A stretch of 64,000 nt of DNA, from contig PAQI01000005.1 of NCBI GenBank assembly GCA_002709235.1, forward strand, positions 34,312 to 98,311, given 5' to 3'. Under the pieces are notes generated by a model, which was given only the letters and a program-made list of their open reading frames with translations, ran no database searches and had not been told where the DNA came from. This DNA comes from Hirschia sp. GTDB lineage: Bacteria; Pseudomonadota; Alphaproteobacteria; Caulobacterales; Hyphomonadaceae. A program made the position numbers and the translations under genes. Below are positions 52,158-60,545 of this stretch, piece after piece. Positions within the stretch are counted from its first letter, which is position 1. Each line of letters begins with the position of its first letter.

Positions 52158-53258
52158 CTAACTTCGCCAGCGCAGCGTACGCGGTTCGATAGGATTTTCA
52201 AATGGCGTATTCTGCGTACGCGACTGAACCCAGCTGCGTTTGAGTATCTGATACCATTTGGCCTGTACGTCGATATCGTCGATCCACATCATCGCTTTCT
52301 GGTAAGCCATGCCGGAATTCTGAAGATCGACCATGCGCTTGTCCTGCCGCAGAAAAGTGCGGCCCATATGTTTGCCGACCGGCTTGAACAGGGCGAGCAT
52401 CGGCAAGTTGGACCACCAGGTAATCTGGGTGATGCGGGTGAGTTTGGGCTGCTGAGGGGTCAGACAGGTCAGGGTGAAAAAGCGTGCTTTTTCGTTTTCC
52501 ACCACCTCCCATCGAAAGCCGGGGATCATGAAACAGATCTCGGTTGTAACCTTGTCTCCGAATGCCCAGCGATAGAGTTTTGAGTTCGAAGAGGGCTGGT
52601 GGCGCTCAATGGCCCAACCGCGCTCGCGTGGGATGAAGTTCTTTTCCTTCACCTTGAAACCGGTGGAGGGTGGTCTCCACCACCATTGGTTATGCACAAA
52701 GGGCACATGCGCCGGGTCCATCAATCCGACCACAGCGTCATCCATATGGGCGTTGAAATCTTCCTGAATCACGAAATTCGGTTTATCGGGCAGATCGCCA
52801 AAATCCGGAGGCAGCACGACCGGATCGCCGGTGTCGCGGGCATTATGCGCAATATAAACGAAGACCAGCCCGTTTTTTTCATGTGTTGGATAATGACGGA
52901 CCTTGACCCTGGAGAGGTCCATTTCGGCATCCTCCAGCAGCGATGGCATATGCTTGCAAACGCCATCAGCAGCACCGAACCGCCAGCCATGATAGGGGCA
53001 TTCAAGTGTCGGCTCGCCATCGGTATCCAACTGTCTTCCTGCCGATAGCGGCACCAGACGATGCGGGCAGATATCGCGCAAGGCGAATGCATCGCCCTTG
53101 TGTGTGCGGCCAAAGACGACAGGCTGGCCCATGATCTCACGGCGAAACTGGCTTCCGGCTTTCAGCTCATTGGAGACAGCGCCAAGATACCAGCAATCCG
53201 TCAGCCAGCCTTCAGCCGTCATGCCTTGCTGTTTTTCGGATGTTGCACCATCTGCCAT
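52158..53258 (-). CDS. Rieske non-heme iron oxygenase, alpha-type subunit
   Basis: This 366-residue protein has an N-terminal Rieske 2Fe-2S domain with the ligand motifs CPHRLVPLSAG and CPYHGWRFG (residues about 63-105). A catalytic domain follows, with the D-x-A-H-x-x-F-x-H type iron site in MDDAVVGLMDPAHVPFVHNQWWW. It belongs with VanA-like or sterol/aryl-oxygenase-type enzymes; substrate is unknown. No reductase gene is adjacent. It lies in the same direction as the TIR gene. Confidence 0.9.
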   Translation of the reverse strand: MADGATSEKQQGMTAEGWLTDCWYLGAVSNELKAGSQFRREIMGQPVVFGRTHKGDAFALRDICPHRLVPLSAGRQLDTDGEPTLECPYHGWRFGAADGVCKHMPSLLEDAEMDLSRVKVRHYPTHEKNGLVFVYIAHNARDTGDPVVLPPDFGDLPDKPNFVIQEDFNAHMDDAVVGLMDPAHVPFVHNQWWWRPPSTGFKVKEKNFIPRERGWAIERHQPSSNSKLYRWAFGDKVTTEICFMIPGFRWEVVENEKARFFTLTCLTPQQPKLTRITQITWWSNLPMLALFKPVGKHMGRTFLRQDKRMVDLQNSGMAYQKAMMWIDDIDVQAKWYQILKRSWVQSRTQNTPFENPIEPRTLRWRS

Positions 53259-53359
53259 GAATATCCGTCCTGAATCCTGTCCTATTCAACCGTTTGGGGC
53301 AATGCGGTCAAGCGAGGACTTCATCTGCACTGCGCCGGTCGGACGCAAGAGGTCGCCGC

Positions 53360-53869
53360 CTAATCGCGGACCACGAGCCGGACCTGGAAACGCCCTTCGA
53401 CACGGCTTTTCCAGTCAGGTTTCAATTCGCCTGAATCGTCAAACAGTTCCCATTGGCGTCCTTCGATCATGACCAGGTCATAATCTCCGGGCTTCAGCGC
53501 CTTGAAGGAATGGACGACATAATGATTGCCCCCAGTGAAACCGGGCTGCATCTGAACTTCGGGATTTGTGGGCTCCATGCCGAAGTCCTCATCCATCTCG
53601 AGGCCATCGGGCAAATGGGTGACAAACCAGGCATATCCAGCCGTCGGAACACTCTCAAGCCGAGTCCTGAAGCTGTCACCGACGCCTAGCACGAAATTCT
53701 CCCTGTTATCGGATTCGACCAGAACCAGTGTCGTGTCCTTGGGAGGGGCAGTCTCGGAAGTGTCCATTGATATGGCTGCATCCTCATTCACATTGGTCGG
53801 CAGGGCAGTCTCGGTGCTGCAGGCCAGCAAAGCAATCACTGACAGAGTAGATATGAAAACTGATCTCAA
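53360..53869 (-). CDS. Chagasin-family (I42) protease inhibitor, lipoprotein
   Basis: The 169-residue protein starts with a lipoprotein signal peptide ending LLAC. The C-terminal domain matches I42/chagasin inhibitors of papain-type cysteine proteases, with the loop SVPTAGYAWFV (family NPTTGY-like) and the TGGNHYVVHSFKALKPGDYDL segment. The FDDSGE..W..RVEGRFQVRLVV tail completes the fold. The open frame begins at a GTG at 53887, but TTG 53869 has GGAGGT eight bases upstream and gives a better signal peptide. Target protease unknown. Confidence 0.82.
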   Translation of the reverse strand: MRSVFISTLSVIALLACSTETALPTNVNEDAAISMDTSETAPPKDTTLVLVESDNRENFVLGVGDSFRTRLESVPTAGYAWFVTHLPDGLEMDEDFGMEPTNPEVQMQPGFTGGNHYVVHSFKALKPGDYDLVMIEGRQWELFDDSGELKPDWKSRVEGRFQVRLVVRD

Positions 53870-54378
53870 GGGGATGACCTCCACCACTTAGCCCGCCCGG
53901 CATTTGGGACGACGACAAAGCCTAAGAGCAAATAAGCATGTGAGTCGACAACCCGCGTCACCAATCGATAACTTTTCCTGATCTTTATTCAGGAACAAAT
54001 CGCTTGGTTTTAAACCGCTTTTGACCAAAGAAGCGTGTGGAAGCCCGGATGCAAGGATATCCAGCGCTCGCATGCGCATCCTTTCGGGAGCCCTTCAATG
54101 CCGGACGAGATCATGAATACAGACAGTCAGCGGCTGAAGAGCGATTCGATCATATTCCGCCCATAAGGCCCATGGGCTTGAGTGGGCAGGCGAATTTCTC
54201 CAGAGGACCGCGCGCTCTCATCTAAACGCTGTCTGCATCTGCTGACCGCTTGTGAGATCTATCATGCATTCCTGAACAGGAAAAAAAGCGCGCCCCCAAG
54301 TTTGTCATTGAGGAGTATTTCCCGGTGAAATGCGGGAAATGGCGGAGGCGCGCTGGGACAGGTCTGTAATTATTGGGG
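53870..54378. other. Non-coding region between the I42 inhibitor gene and ccr
   Basis: Roughly 500 bases without a convincing gene. It holds the promoter of the inhibitor gene and, near its right end, the terminator-like structure of ccr at 54286-54354. One 22-codon frame (54098-54166) has a weak ribosome-binding site and is not credible enough to call. Confidence 0.5.
54286..54354 (-). terminator. Nested hairpin terminator of ccr
   Basis: In the minus-strand transcript an outer AGCGCGCC/GGCGCGCT stem encloses an inner hairpin, ATTTCCCG with CGGGAAAT, and ends in a run of seven T. The spacing of about 50 bases between outer arms is unusual for a simple terminator. Confidence 0.6.
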
Positions 54379-55638
54379 TCAGGCCGTGACGGGGCCTGCT
54401 TGCAATACTTCTTCAAGCGTTCTCAGGCCCGGTTTGGGCGATTGGACCAGCACGGCCATATTGCCCGGCAGGTGCTTGTTATCGAGCATCTTCTCGTGAG
54501 CGGCAGGAATCTCGGCCCAGCTGAACACTTCGGACATGCAAGGGTCGATACGCTTCTGGATCACCAGCTCGTTTGCGGCGGCGGCCTGTTTGAGGTTTGC
54601 AAAGTGGCTGCCCTGAACGCGTTTCTGGCGCATCCAAAGGAAGCGGGCATCCATGGTCAGGTTGAAACCGGATGTACCTGCACAGATCACCACCATGCCG
54701 CCGCGTTTCACAACAAACACGGAGACCGGCATTGTCGCTTCGCCGGGATGTTCAAAGACGATGTCGACATCCTTCTTGCCGGTGATCTCCCAGATGGCCT
54801 TACCGAACTTGCGGGATTCTTTCATATAGTCCTTGAATTCAGGGCCGTTCACTGTGGGCAATTGGCCCCAGCAATTGAAATCCTTGCGGTTCAGAACCGC
54901 AACAGCACCCTGATCCATAACAAACTGTTTCTTGTCTTCGGAAGAGACCACGCCGATGGCATTGGCACCGGCCACCTTGGTCAGCTGCGTCGCAAATGAT
55001 CCCAGTCCACCGGATGCACCCCACACCAGAACGTTCTGGCCGGGCTTCACTTCATGCGGCTTGTGGCCGAACAGCATGCGATATGCCGTGGCAAGGGTCA
55101 GCGTGTAACAGGCAGACTCTTCCCATGTCAGATGCTTTGGGCGTGGCATGAGCTGGCGATCCTGCACCCGGCAGAACTGCGCAAATGAGCCATCCGGCGT
55201 TTCATAGCCCCAGATGCGCTGGCTGTCGGAATACATGGGGTCGCCACCATTGCACTCATCGTCGTCGCCATCATCCTGATTGCAGTGCACAACAACTTCA
55301 TCACCGGGCTTCCAGCGCTTCACCGCAGCACCCACGGCCCAGACAATGCCGGAGGCATCGGAACCGGCGATGTGATAGTCGGAATTGTGAACATCGAAAG
55401 GCGAGATCGGGTCGCCGAGACCTGCCCAGACACCATTATAGTTCACACCCGCCGCCATCACGAGCAGCAGGACATCATGTTCGCCCAGTTCTGGCGTATC
55501 AACCACTTCAAGCTGCATCGCCTCGTTCGGGCGGCCATGACGCTCGCGGCGGATCGCCCAGGCGTGCATCTTGGCAGGAACGTGAAACTCGGGCGGGATC
55601 TCGCCGAGCTCGTAAAGATCTTTCTTTTCCATCGTCAT
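54379..55638 (-). CDS. ccrA: Crotonyl-CoA carboxylase/reductase
   Basis: Ccr carboxylates crotonyl-CoA with NADPH and CO2 to ethylmalonyl-CoA, the key step of the ethylmalonyl-CoA pathway of acetyl-CoA assimilation. The 419-residue medium-chain reductase shows VMAAGVNYNGVWAGLGDPISPFDVH, HIAGSDASGIVWAVG, CNQDDGDDDECNGGDPMYS (typical of Ccr), NVLVWGASGGLGSFATQL, and FEHPGEATMPVSVFVVKRGGMVVICAGT (in segments). Possible starts are 55668, 55647 and 55638; 55638 follows AGGGAG by ten bases. A perfect-but-one inverted repeat upstream could be an operator. Confidence 0.93.
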   Translation of the reverse strand: MTMEKKDLYELGEIPPEFHVPAKMHAWAIRRERHGRPNEAMQLEVVDTPELGEHDVLLLVMAAGVNYNGVWAGLGDPISPFDVHNSDYHIAGSDASGIVWAVGAAVKRWKPGDEVVVHCNQDDGDDDECNGGDPMYSDSQRIWGYETPDGSFAQFCRVQDRQLMPRPKHLTWEESACYTLTLATAYRMLFGHKPHEVKPGQNVLVWGASGGLGSFATQLTKVAGANAIGVVSSEDKKQFVMDQGAVAVLNRKDFNCWGQLPTVNGPEFKDYMKESRKFGKAIWEITGKKDVDIVFEHPGEATMPVSVFVVKRGGMVVICAGTSGFNLTMDARFLWMRQKRVQGSHFANLKQAAAANELVIQKRIDPCMSEVFSWAEIPAAHEKMLDNKHLPGNMAVLVQSPKPGLRTLEEVLQAGPVTA

Positions 55639-55705
55639 GCGTCTCATGCTCCCTGTGTTCTGTTTCACGGACGGCTAAAGTGCGCCGTTTTCTGTCGCCG
55701 TTTGA

Positions 55706-55746
55706 TGCAATGCAACATTGATACCCGAAAACAATGCTGCATTGCA
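55706..55746. promoter_or_regulatory. TGCA-rich inverted repeat upstream of ccr
   Basis: TGCAATGCAACATTG at 55706-55720 and CAATGCTGCATTGCA at 55732-55746 are inverted repeats with one mismatch and an 11-base spacer. They lie about 70 bases upstream of the ccr start. TGCA-rich sites of this kind are bound by PhaR-type regulators of polyhydroxyalkanoate and acetyl-CoA metabolism in other alphaproteobacteria. That parallel is recalled, not tested. Confidence 0.6.
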
Positions 55747-55840
55747 ATATGAGTTTTGAGATTGTGTCTGGAAGACAGGACTTGCGTGTGCACTCGCGAC
55801 AACGCATCCTGTGAGCAGTATGAGTAATCTGGAGGCCACC

Positions 55841-56380
55841 ATGACTGCGCACCTGACCATTTCCCGTACATTTTCCGCTGCGCTCCTGCTGACAGGATTG
55901 ATGACAGCATCGGCGGTCGCGCTGGATGGTGATGGCTTGAAAGCTTGCCGTTCAATCGAAGATGATATGGCGCGTCTGGCCTGTTATGATGCTGCGATTG
56001 ACGATGCGGCGACGGTCACGGCCGATCCCTCTGATATTGCCACGCCTGCAACCCCGCCCACGCCGCAGATCAGCGCCGAACAGGCCGCGATCAATGCATT
56101 CGGTGCTGAAGATCTTCCACAGGAGGCCAAGGCCAAGCCGGAAAAAATCGAAGTCGATGCCATTACCTCAACTGTATCTGAAGCCTCGCTGACGGCCCGC
56201 AAGAAAGCCGTGATCTTCCTTGCCAATGGTCAGGTCTGGCGTCAGATCGATGCAGATGATACGCGCGTGTCCATCAGCCGTGCCATCGGAAAACCTGTCG
56301 AGGTCAAGGAAGGCACGTTCAATTCCAAGCGCATGAGCATTGATGGCAAGCGTGCCTTTCGAGTCGAGCGCATCAGATAG
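55841..56380 (+). CDS. Secreted protein of unknown function
   Basis: The 179-residue protein has a signal peptide (residues 1-28, ending ASAVA). The mature N-terminus reads DGLKACRSIEDDMARLACYDAA, a two-cysteine pattern common in exported hypothetical proteins. A Pro/Ala/Thr linker follows, and then a small beta domain with IFLANGQVWRQIDADDTRVSI and FNSKRMSIDGKRAFRVERI. TCTGGAGG precedes the ATG at 55841; the frame opens at 55811. It is co-oriented with the following aminotransferase gene, 14 bases away. Function unknown. Confidence 0.8.
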   Translation: MTAHLTISRTFSAALLLTGLMTASAVALDGDGLKACRSIEDDMARLACYDAAIDDAATVTADPSDIATPATPPTPQISAEQAAINAFGAEDLPQEAKAKPEKIEVDAITSTVSEASLTARKKAVIFLANGQVWRQIDADDTRVSISRAIGKPVEVKEGTFNSKRMSIDGKRAFRVERIR

Positions 56381-56394
56381 GGTAAGGGCCCGAT

Positions 56395-57276
56395 ATGGCA
56401 GTTGGTGATTTCGTCTTTCTGGATGGTGCTTATCTGACAGCGCCAGAAGCGCGAATTTCTCCGTTTGATCGCGGCTTTTTGTTTGCCGATGCCGTTTATG
56501 AAGTCACGGCTGTTTATGATGGCAAGTGCTTTGACATGGATGGCCATCTGACGCGGCTGAAAAGATCGCTGGGCGAACTCGCGTTTGATGCGCCACCAGC
56601 GCTTGACCAGATCGCCGAGATGCATGCCGAGCTGATTGTTCGCAATAATCTGACAGAGGGCCAGATCTATCTTCAGGTCTCACGCGGGGCCTATGGCGAC
56701 CGTGATTTTGTTGCACCCGCCAGCACGGTGCCGACTGTCTTCGCCTTCACTCAGGCCAAGCAATTGATCGACACAGCCGCAAGCCGTAACGGGATCAGGG
56801 CCATAACGGTAGACGACATTCGCTGGGGCCGAAGGGATATCAAGACCACCCAATTGCTCGCGCAGACACTCGCCAAGCAAACAGCCAAACAGGCCGGTGC
56901 ACAGGACGCATGGATGGTTGAAGAAGGCCTTGTCACGGAAGGGGCCTCGGCCAATGCCTGGATCGTCACGCAGGATGATGTGCTGGTGACACGCCAGATC
57001 TCCAACAGCATCCTGTCTGGCATCACCCGCGCCAGCGTGATCTCACGTCTGGGCAATCTTCATTTCGAGGAACGCGCCTTCACGCCTGATGAAGCCAAAG
57101 CGGCAAAAGAAGCCTTCTCCACATCAGCCTCCGCCCTGGTCATGCCGGTTGTCCAGCTGGACGATACGCAGATCGGTGATGGCACACCCGGCCCGGTGAC
57201 ACGCTCCATCCAGCGCGCCTATTACGAAGCCATGGGGGCAAATGTGCAGGCTGTCGCGCCATGGGCGTTGGCGTAG
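56395..57276 (+). CDS. dat: D-amino acid aminotransferase-like PLP enzyme
   Basis: This 293-residue fold-type IV aminotransferase resembles D-alanine transaminases. Motifs are FVFLDGAYLTAPEARISPFDRGFLFADAVYEV (in segments), DGHLTRLKRSL, YLQVSRGAYGDRDF, the PLP lysine in RDIKTTQLLAQ, and EGASANAWIV. D-Ala and D-Glu made by such enzymes feed peptidoglycan, and an aminodeoxychorismate lyase is a related alternative. The VSRGAYGDRDF stretch favours Dat. Confidence 0.88.
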   Translation: MAVGDFVFLDGAYLTAPEARISPFDRGFLFADAVYEVTAVYDGKCFDMDGHLTRLKRSLGELAFDAPPALDQIAEMHAELIVRNNLTEGQIYLQVSRGAYGDRDFVAPASTVPTVFAFTQAKQLIDTAASRNGIRAITVDDIRWGRRDIKTTQLLAQTLAKQTAKQAGAQDAWMVEEGLVTEGASANAWIVTQDDVLVTRQISNSILSGITRASVISRLGNLHFEERAFTPDEAKAAKEAFSTSASALVMPVVQLDDTQIGDGTPGPVTRSIQRAYYEAMGANVQAVAPWALA

Positions 57277-57359
57277 TGTGACCAGGTCTGCAAATGCATA
57301 CCCAGTTGCGGCCGGGTCCAGCAGTGTCCATAGTCCCGAAAAATTCACAGGAGCCCAAA

Positions 57360-57923
57360 ATGTCGCTGACGAATTTCTTGGTCCCAACCTACACACAAAT
57401 GCTTCAGGCAATGTCCAACTGGCTTGAAAAGGCCCGTATCCAGTCCCCTGACACGGCAGATGCGCTGATGTCGGCCAGGCTGGCTCCGGACATGTTCCCA
57501 CTGTCGTCGCAAATCCGTTTTGCTTGTGTGCAGGCGCAGGAAGCCATTTATCGCCTTCAGGATCAGCCCTTTTCTGAAGGCCTGAAAACCCTGACGCAGG
57601 AAGGCCAGAATGCCGGCGACACTCCCGGCACTCTGGCCGAGGCGCAGACCCGGATCAGCGAAACGCTTGATCTGCTGAATGCGCTCGCGCCAGATGCATT
57701 TGACGCTGCGGCAAAGCGCATGATCGCCCATGAAGTGCCCAATGGCATGATCTTCGACATGGATGGCGAACGTTACGCCCGCGACTGGAACATCTCACAG
57801 TTCTATTTTCACCTGATGACGGCCTATGCCATCATGCGCAATCAGGGCATCGAGCTTGGCAAAGCCGATTATGTGCAGCACCTGTTTTCATGTATCCGCC
57901 CGGAATCCATGCCCAAGGGATGA
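57360..57923 (+). CDS. DUF1993 family protein
   Basis: This 187-residue cytoplasmic protein fits DUF1993, a helical-bundle family of unknown function with similarity to DinB-like folds. Typical parts are FLVPTYTQMLQAMSNWLEKA, ALMSARLAPDMFPLSSQIRFACVQAQEAIYRL (in segments), the ETLDLLNAL region and WNISQFYFHLMTAYAIMRNQGIELGKADYV. The frame opens at 57294 but homologues begin at the ATG at 57360. It is convergent with the ABC transporter genes; a hairpin lies at the 3' ends. Confidence 0.85.
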   Translation: MSLTNFLVPTYTQMLQAMSNWLEKARIQSPDTADALMSARLAPDMFPLSSQIRFACVQAQEAIYRLQDQPFSEGLKTLTQEGQNAGDTPGTLAEAQTRISETLDLLNALAPDAFDAAAKRMIAHEVPNGMIFDMDGERYARDWNISQFYFHLMTAYAIMRNQGIELGKADYVQHLFSCIRPESMPKG

Positions 57924-57933
57924 AGCCGTCAAA

Positions 57934-57959
57934 AGGGCCGACAGTGATCAGTCGGCCTT
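57934..57959. terminator. Hairpin shared by the 3' ends of the DUF1993 and ABC permease genes
   Basis: GGCCGAC and GTCGGCC (7 bp, 8-base loop) are flanked by AAAAG and TT. The hairpin overlaps the stop codon of the minus-strand permease gene, so one arm is coding sequence. It could act on the plus strand, although the T run is short. Confidence 0.45.
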
Positions 57960-59435
57960 CTTGCCGCGCGAGAACAGGCCACCAAACCAGCCGCGCACAT
58001 CATTCATGCCAGCACCATGGACAGCCCCTGCGCGATAAACGCGAGTGGCTGTCCAGACGACCAGCGCGGTGAACGCCGTCATCAGCGCGAACTGTCCCAG
58101 CGTTTCCCAGATCGATGGCTCCAGCGGTGCCCGCAGGATCATCAGGAAGGGTGTGAAGAAGGGGGCCCAGGTCAGGATATTCAGGAGCGATGAATCCGGA
58201 TTGGTGATCGCCACCACGACCAGTGCCAGCGGGATCATCAGGAAGATGATCAGCGGCGTCATCAGGGTCTGTGCTTCCTGTATCGTGTCACACAGTGAAC
58301 CGAGCGCGAGAAATATCGCGCCATACATGACATAGCCCATCAAAAAGCCGATCATGGCGGGTGCAATCAGGCTTGGAGCCAATGCCGCGCCAAGGAACTC
58401 TGTCATGGCCGGGCCCATCTGTTCAGCCGCCTGAAGCCCACCCCACAGCGCCAGAATGGCCCAGACGCCCACCAGCGTCAGTGACAGCATCAGCACGCCC
58501 AGCAGCTTTCCAAACAACAGATCCGTCAGGCGCACACAGGTCAGCAGGCTGTCGAATATCTTGTTCGATCGCTCTTCGATCGTGCCGGTCAGCAGGAAAT
58601 TGACGACCGAGAAGATCAGAAGCCACAGCACCAGCGCGATCAGTGAGGCCGCAATAAAGGGCGCACGGTCCGTGAGCGTCACTTCCTTCTTGGCTGCATC
58701 CCCGCTCCCGGAACTGCTTGTGCGAGCGCCATCAGAAAAGCGCTTGTTGATCACGGGCGGAATATCGGCTTCGGCGGCGCGCACATCCAGATTGCTCAAC
58801 CCGACCTGTGACAGCAATCGCTCCTTGGCGAGCCGTTTCAGCGCCCCTTCCGCAGCAGCGCGAAGATCCGCCACCACAACATCGCGGGATATATATTCAA
58901 TCGTCTCGATCTCGCCCACCTGATCCCGGCGTACAATCAGTGCGGCGAACAGCGAACGCTCCCCACTGGGACCATTGAGCGTCTGCTCACTTTTCATTAT
59001 CCGCTCCAGCTCCTCCACCCGCGCAGATGGCGCGCGCACCGCAACGAACTTGGCTTCGGGAGCCTCCACCGTTTCCGGTGCTTTGGCAGCATCCAGAGCT
59101 TCTTCAGGTGATTTGCCTTCACCGCGTGCCTGTTCAAAGGCGCGCGTGGCGGCGCGTTGTTCTTCAGGGGGAAGGGGGGCAACATGCTGTTCCAGCGCCA
59201 TCAGGGCAGCCCCGGCACGCCAGCCATCCAGATGCTCCTGCACGGCGTCACGAAAGTCATCCTTGGTGTCGACAACGACGTAATAGCGAACCGGCTGGTT
59301 GGATTCGATGGCGCGCGGCAACACGGCCCCCGCCAGAATTCCCAGCGGTGTCAGGATCAATCCCAGCCAGAACCCCCAGGCAGAGACATAGCCGATATAT
59401 TCCCGGCGAGCGACGAGCCAGATAGCGCGCATCAT
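57948..59435 (-). CDS. ABC transporter permease, NatB/ABC-2 type
   Basis: This 495-residue membrane protein matches ABC-2-type permeases such as NatB and related exporters. One membrane segment lies at 17-38. A large extracytoplasmic domain follows (40-270), and then about six C-terminal hydrophobic segments with FVRLTDLLFGKLLGVLMLSLTLVGVWAIL-type pattern. The IEERSNKIFDSLLTCVRLTDLLFGK segment is the characteristic coupling region. It overlaps the ATPase gene upstream by four bases and works with it. Substrate unknown. Confidence 0.9.
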   Translation of the reverse strand: MMRAIWLVARREYIGYVSAWGFWLGLILTPLGILAGAVLPRAIESNQPVRYYVVVDTKDDFRDAVQEHLDGWRAGAALMALEQHVAPLPPEEQRAATRAFEQARGEGKSPEEALDAAKAPETVEAPEAKFVAVRAPSARVEELERIMKSEQTLNGPSGERSLFAALIVRRDQVGEIETIEYISRDVVVADLRAAAEGALKRLAKERLLSQVGLSNLDVRAAEADIPPVINKRFSDGARTSSSGSGDAAKKEVTLTDRAPFIAASLIALVLWLLIFSVVNFLLTGTIEERSNKIFDSLLTCVRLTDLLFGKLLGVLMLSLTLVGVWAILALWGGLQAAEQMGPAMTEFLGAALAPSLIAPAMIGFLMGYVMYGAIFLALGSLCDTIQEAQTLMTPLIIFLMIPLALVVVAITNPDSSLLNILTWAPFFTPFLMILRAPLEPSIWETLGQFALMTAFTALVVWTATRVYRAGAVHGAGMNDVRGWFGGLFSRGKKAD

Positions 59436-60424
59436 GAGGTCGTCTCCTCTTCATCCGCTGAAGCGTCAGTGGCAGGGGCGGTCCCGTCTTCACGGCGAAC
59501 ATGGGCCGTCTCGCCCGTCAGCTTGACGAACACATCGCGCAGGCGCGCCTGTTGTGGGGTGAAGCTGACAATCGGCGCATTGGCATCGATGGCAGCGCGC
59601 AGGACATCCTGCGCCGCACCGCCATTGGGAAAATCCACCCGCCAGTTGACGCCGATATCCGTTGTCTCCAGCCGCGTCGCCTTGAAGCCGCGCGATTCCA
59701 GTGTTGAGGACAGATCCATATCCGTTTCCAGCGTCAGCAATGCGCTTTCCGGAATCAGCGACAGGGCCTCATCTATCGTCCCGTCAAAGCACTTCTTGCC
59801 AGCCCCGATGATCAGCAAGCGATCACACAGGCGTTCGGCATGTTCCATGACATGGGTAGAAAACACGATGGTCGCACCGCGCGCATGTTCTTCGCGGATC
59901 AATTGTTCAAGATCCTGCTGGTTGACCGGGTCGAGGCCGGAAAACGGTTCGTCGAGAATGATCAGATCAGGCGTGTGCGCCAGGGCCGCAAGAATCTGGA
60001 CCTTCTGTGCCATGCCCTTTGAGAGGCGCGACACCTTGGAGGATTTCTGCTCTCCAAGCCCGTGACGTTCGAGCAGATCGTCTGCGCGTGCCAATGCGTC
60101 TTTCTGGGTCATGCCCTTGAGGCGTGCGAAATAGGCGATGACCCCGCGCGGTGACATCCGTCGATACAGACCGCGTTCCTCCGGCAGGAAGCCGACACGT
60201 TGAAGCGATTTCAGATTGGGACGTTTGCCAAACAGCTGTGCCTGGCCTGAGTCAGGTGTCACCACGCCCAGCGCCATGCGCAGGCTGGTCGATTTTCCAG
60301 CGCCATTGGGGCCCAGAAATCCGAGAATATCACCTGGCGCGGCCTGAAATGACAAGGAATCGACCGCCTTGCGGTGGTTGAAACTCTTGCTCGCGTCGAT
60401 GAGTTCCAGCGCGGCGTCTGTCAT
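59432..60424 (-). CDS. ABC transporter ATP-binding protein, NatA type
   Basis: This 330-residue ATPase has Walker A FLGPNGAGKST (about residues 35-45), a Q-loop region GFLPEERGLYRRMS, the signature segment VSRLSKGMAQKVQIL and Walker B LIILDEPFSGLD. The C-terminal 100 residues (after 215) form an accessory domain typical of NatA-like exporters. The frame opens at 60457, but the ATG at 60424 is preferred. It is directly followed by the permease gene; together they form an exporter, perhaps for Na or a drug. Confidence 0.94.
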   Translation of the reverse strand: MTDAALELIDASKSFNHRKAVDSLSFQAAPGDILGFLGPNGAGKSTSLRMALGVVTPDSGQAQLFGKRPNLKSLQRVGFLPEERGLYRRMSPRGVIAYFARLKGMTQKDALARADDLLERHGLGEQKSSKVSRLSKGMAQKVQILAALAHTPDLIILDEPFSGLDPVNQQDLEQLIREEHARGATIVFSTHVMEHAERLCDRLLIIGAGKKCFDGTIDEALSLIPESALLTLETDMDLSSTLESRGFKATRLETTDIGVNWRVDFPNGGAAQDVLRAAIDANAPIVSFTPQQARLRDVFVKLTGETAHVRREDGTAPATDASADEEETTS

Positions 60425-60545
60425 TGAATATCCCCGGTTAGGCGCAAAAGCGTTCACCGACCCGTGGTAAACGGGACGGTGAACAATATCGAACCAACAG
60501 ACGACATTTGGATGAAGCGCGGGTTAAGCCGCCAATATCCGATGA

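Noticed and set aside
54098-54166. 22-codon frame with a weak ribosome-binding site between the I42 gene and ccr
   Set aside because: Short, no hydrophobic or charged pattern of interest, and weak spacing; chance frames of this size are common.
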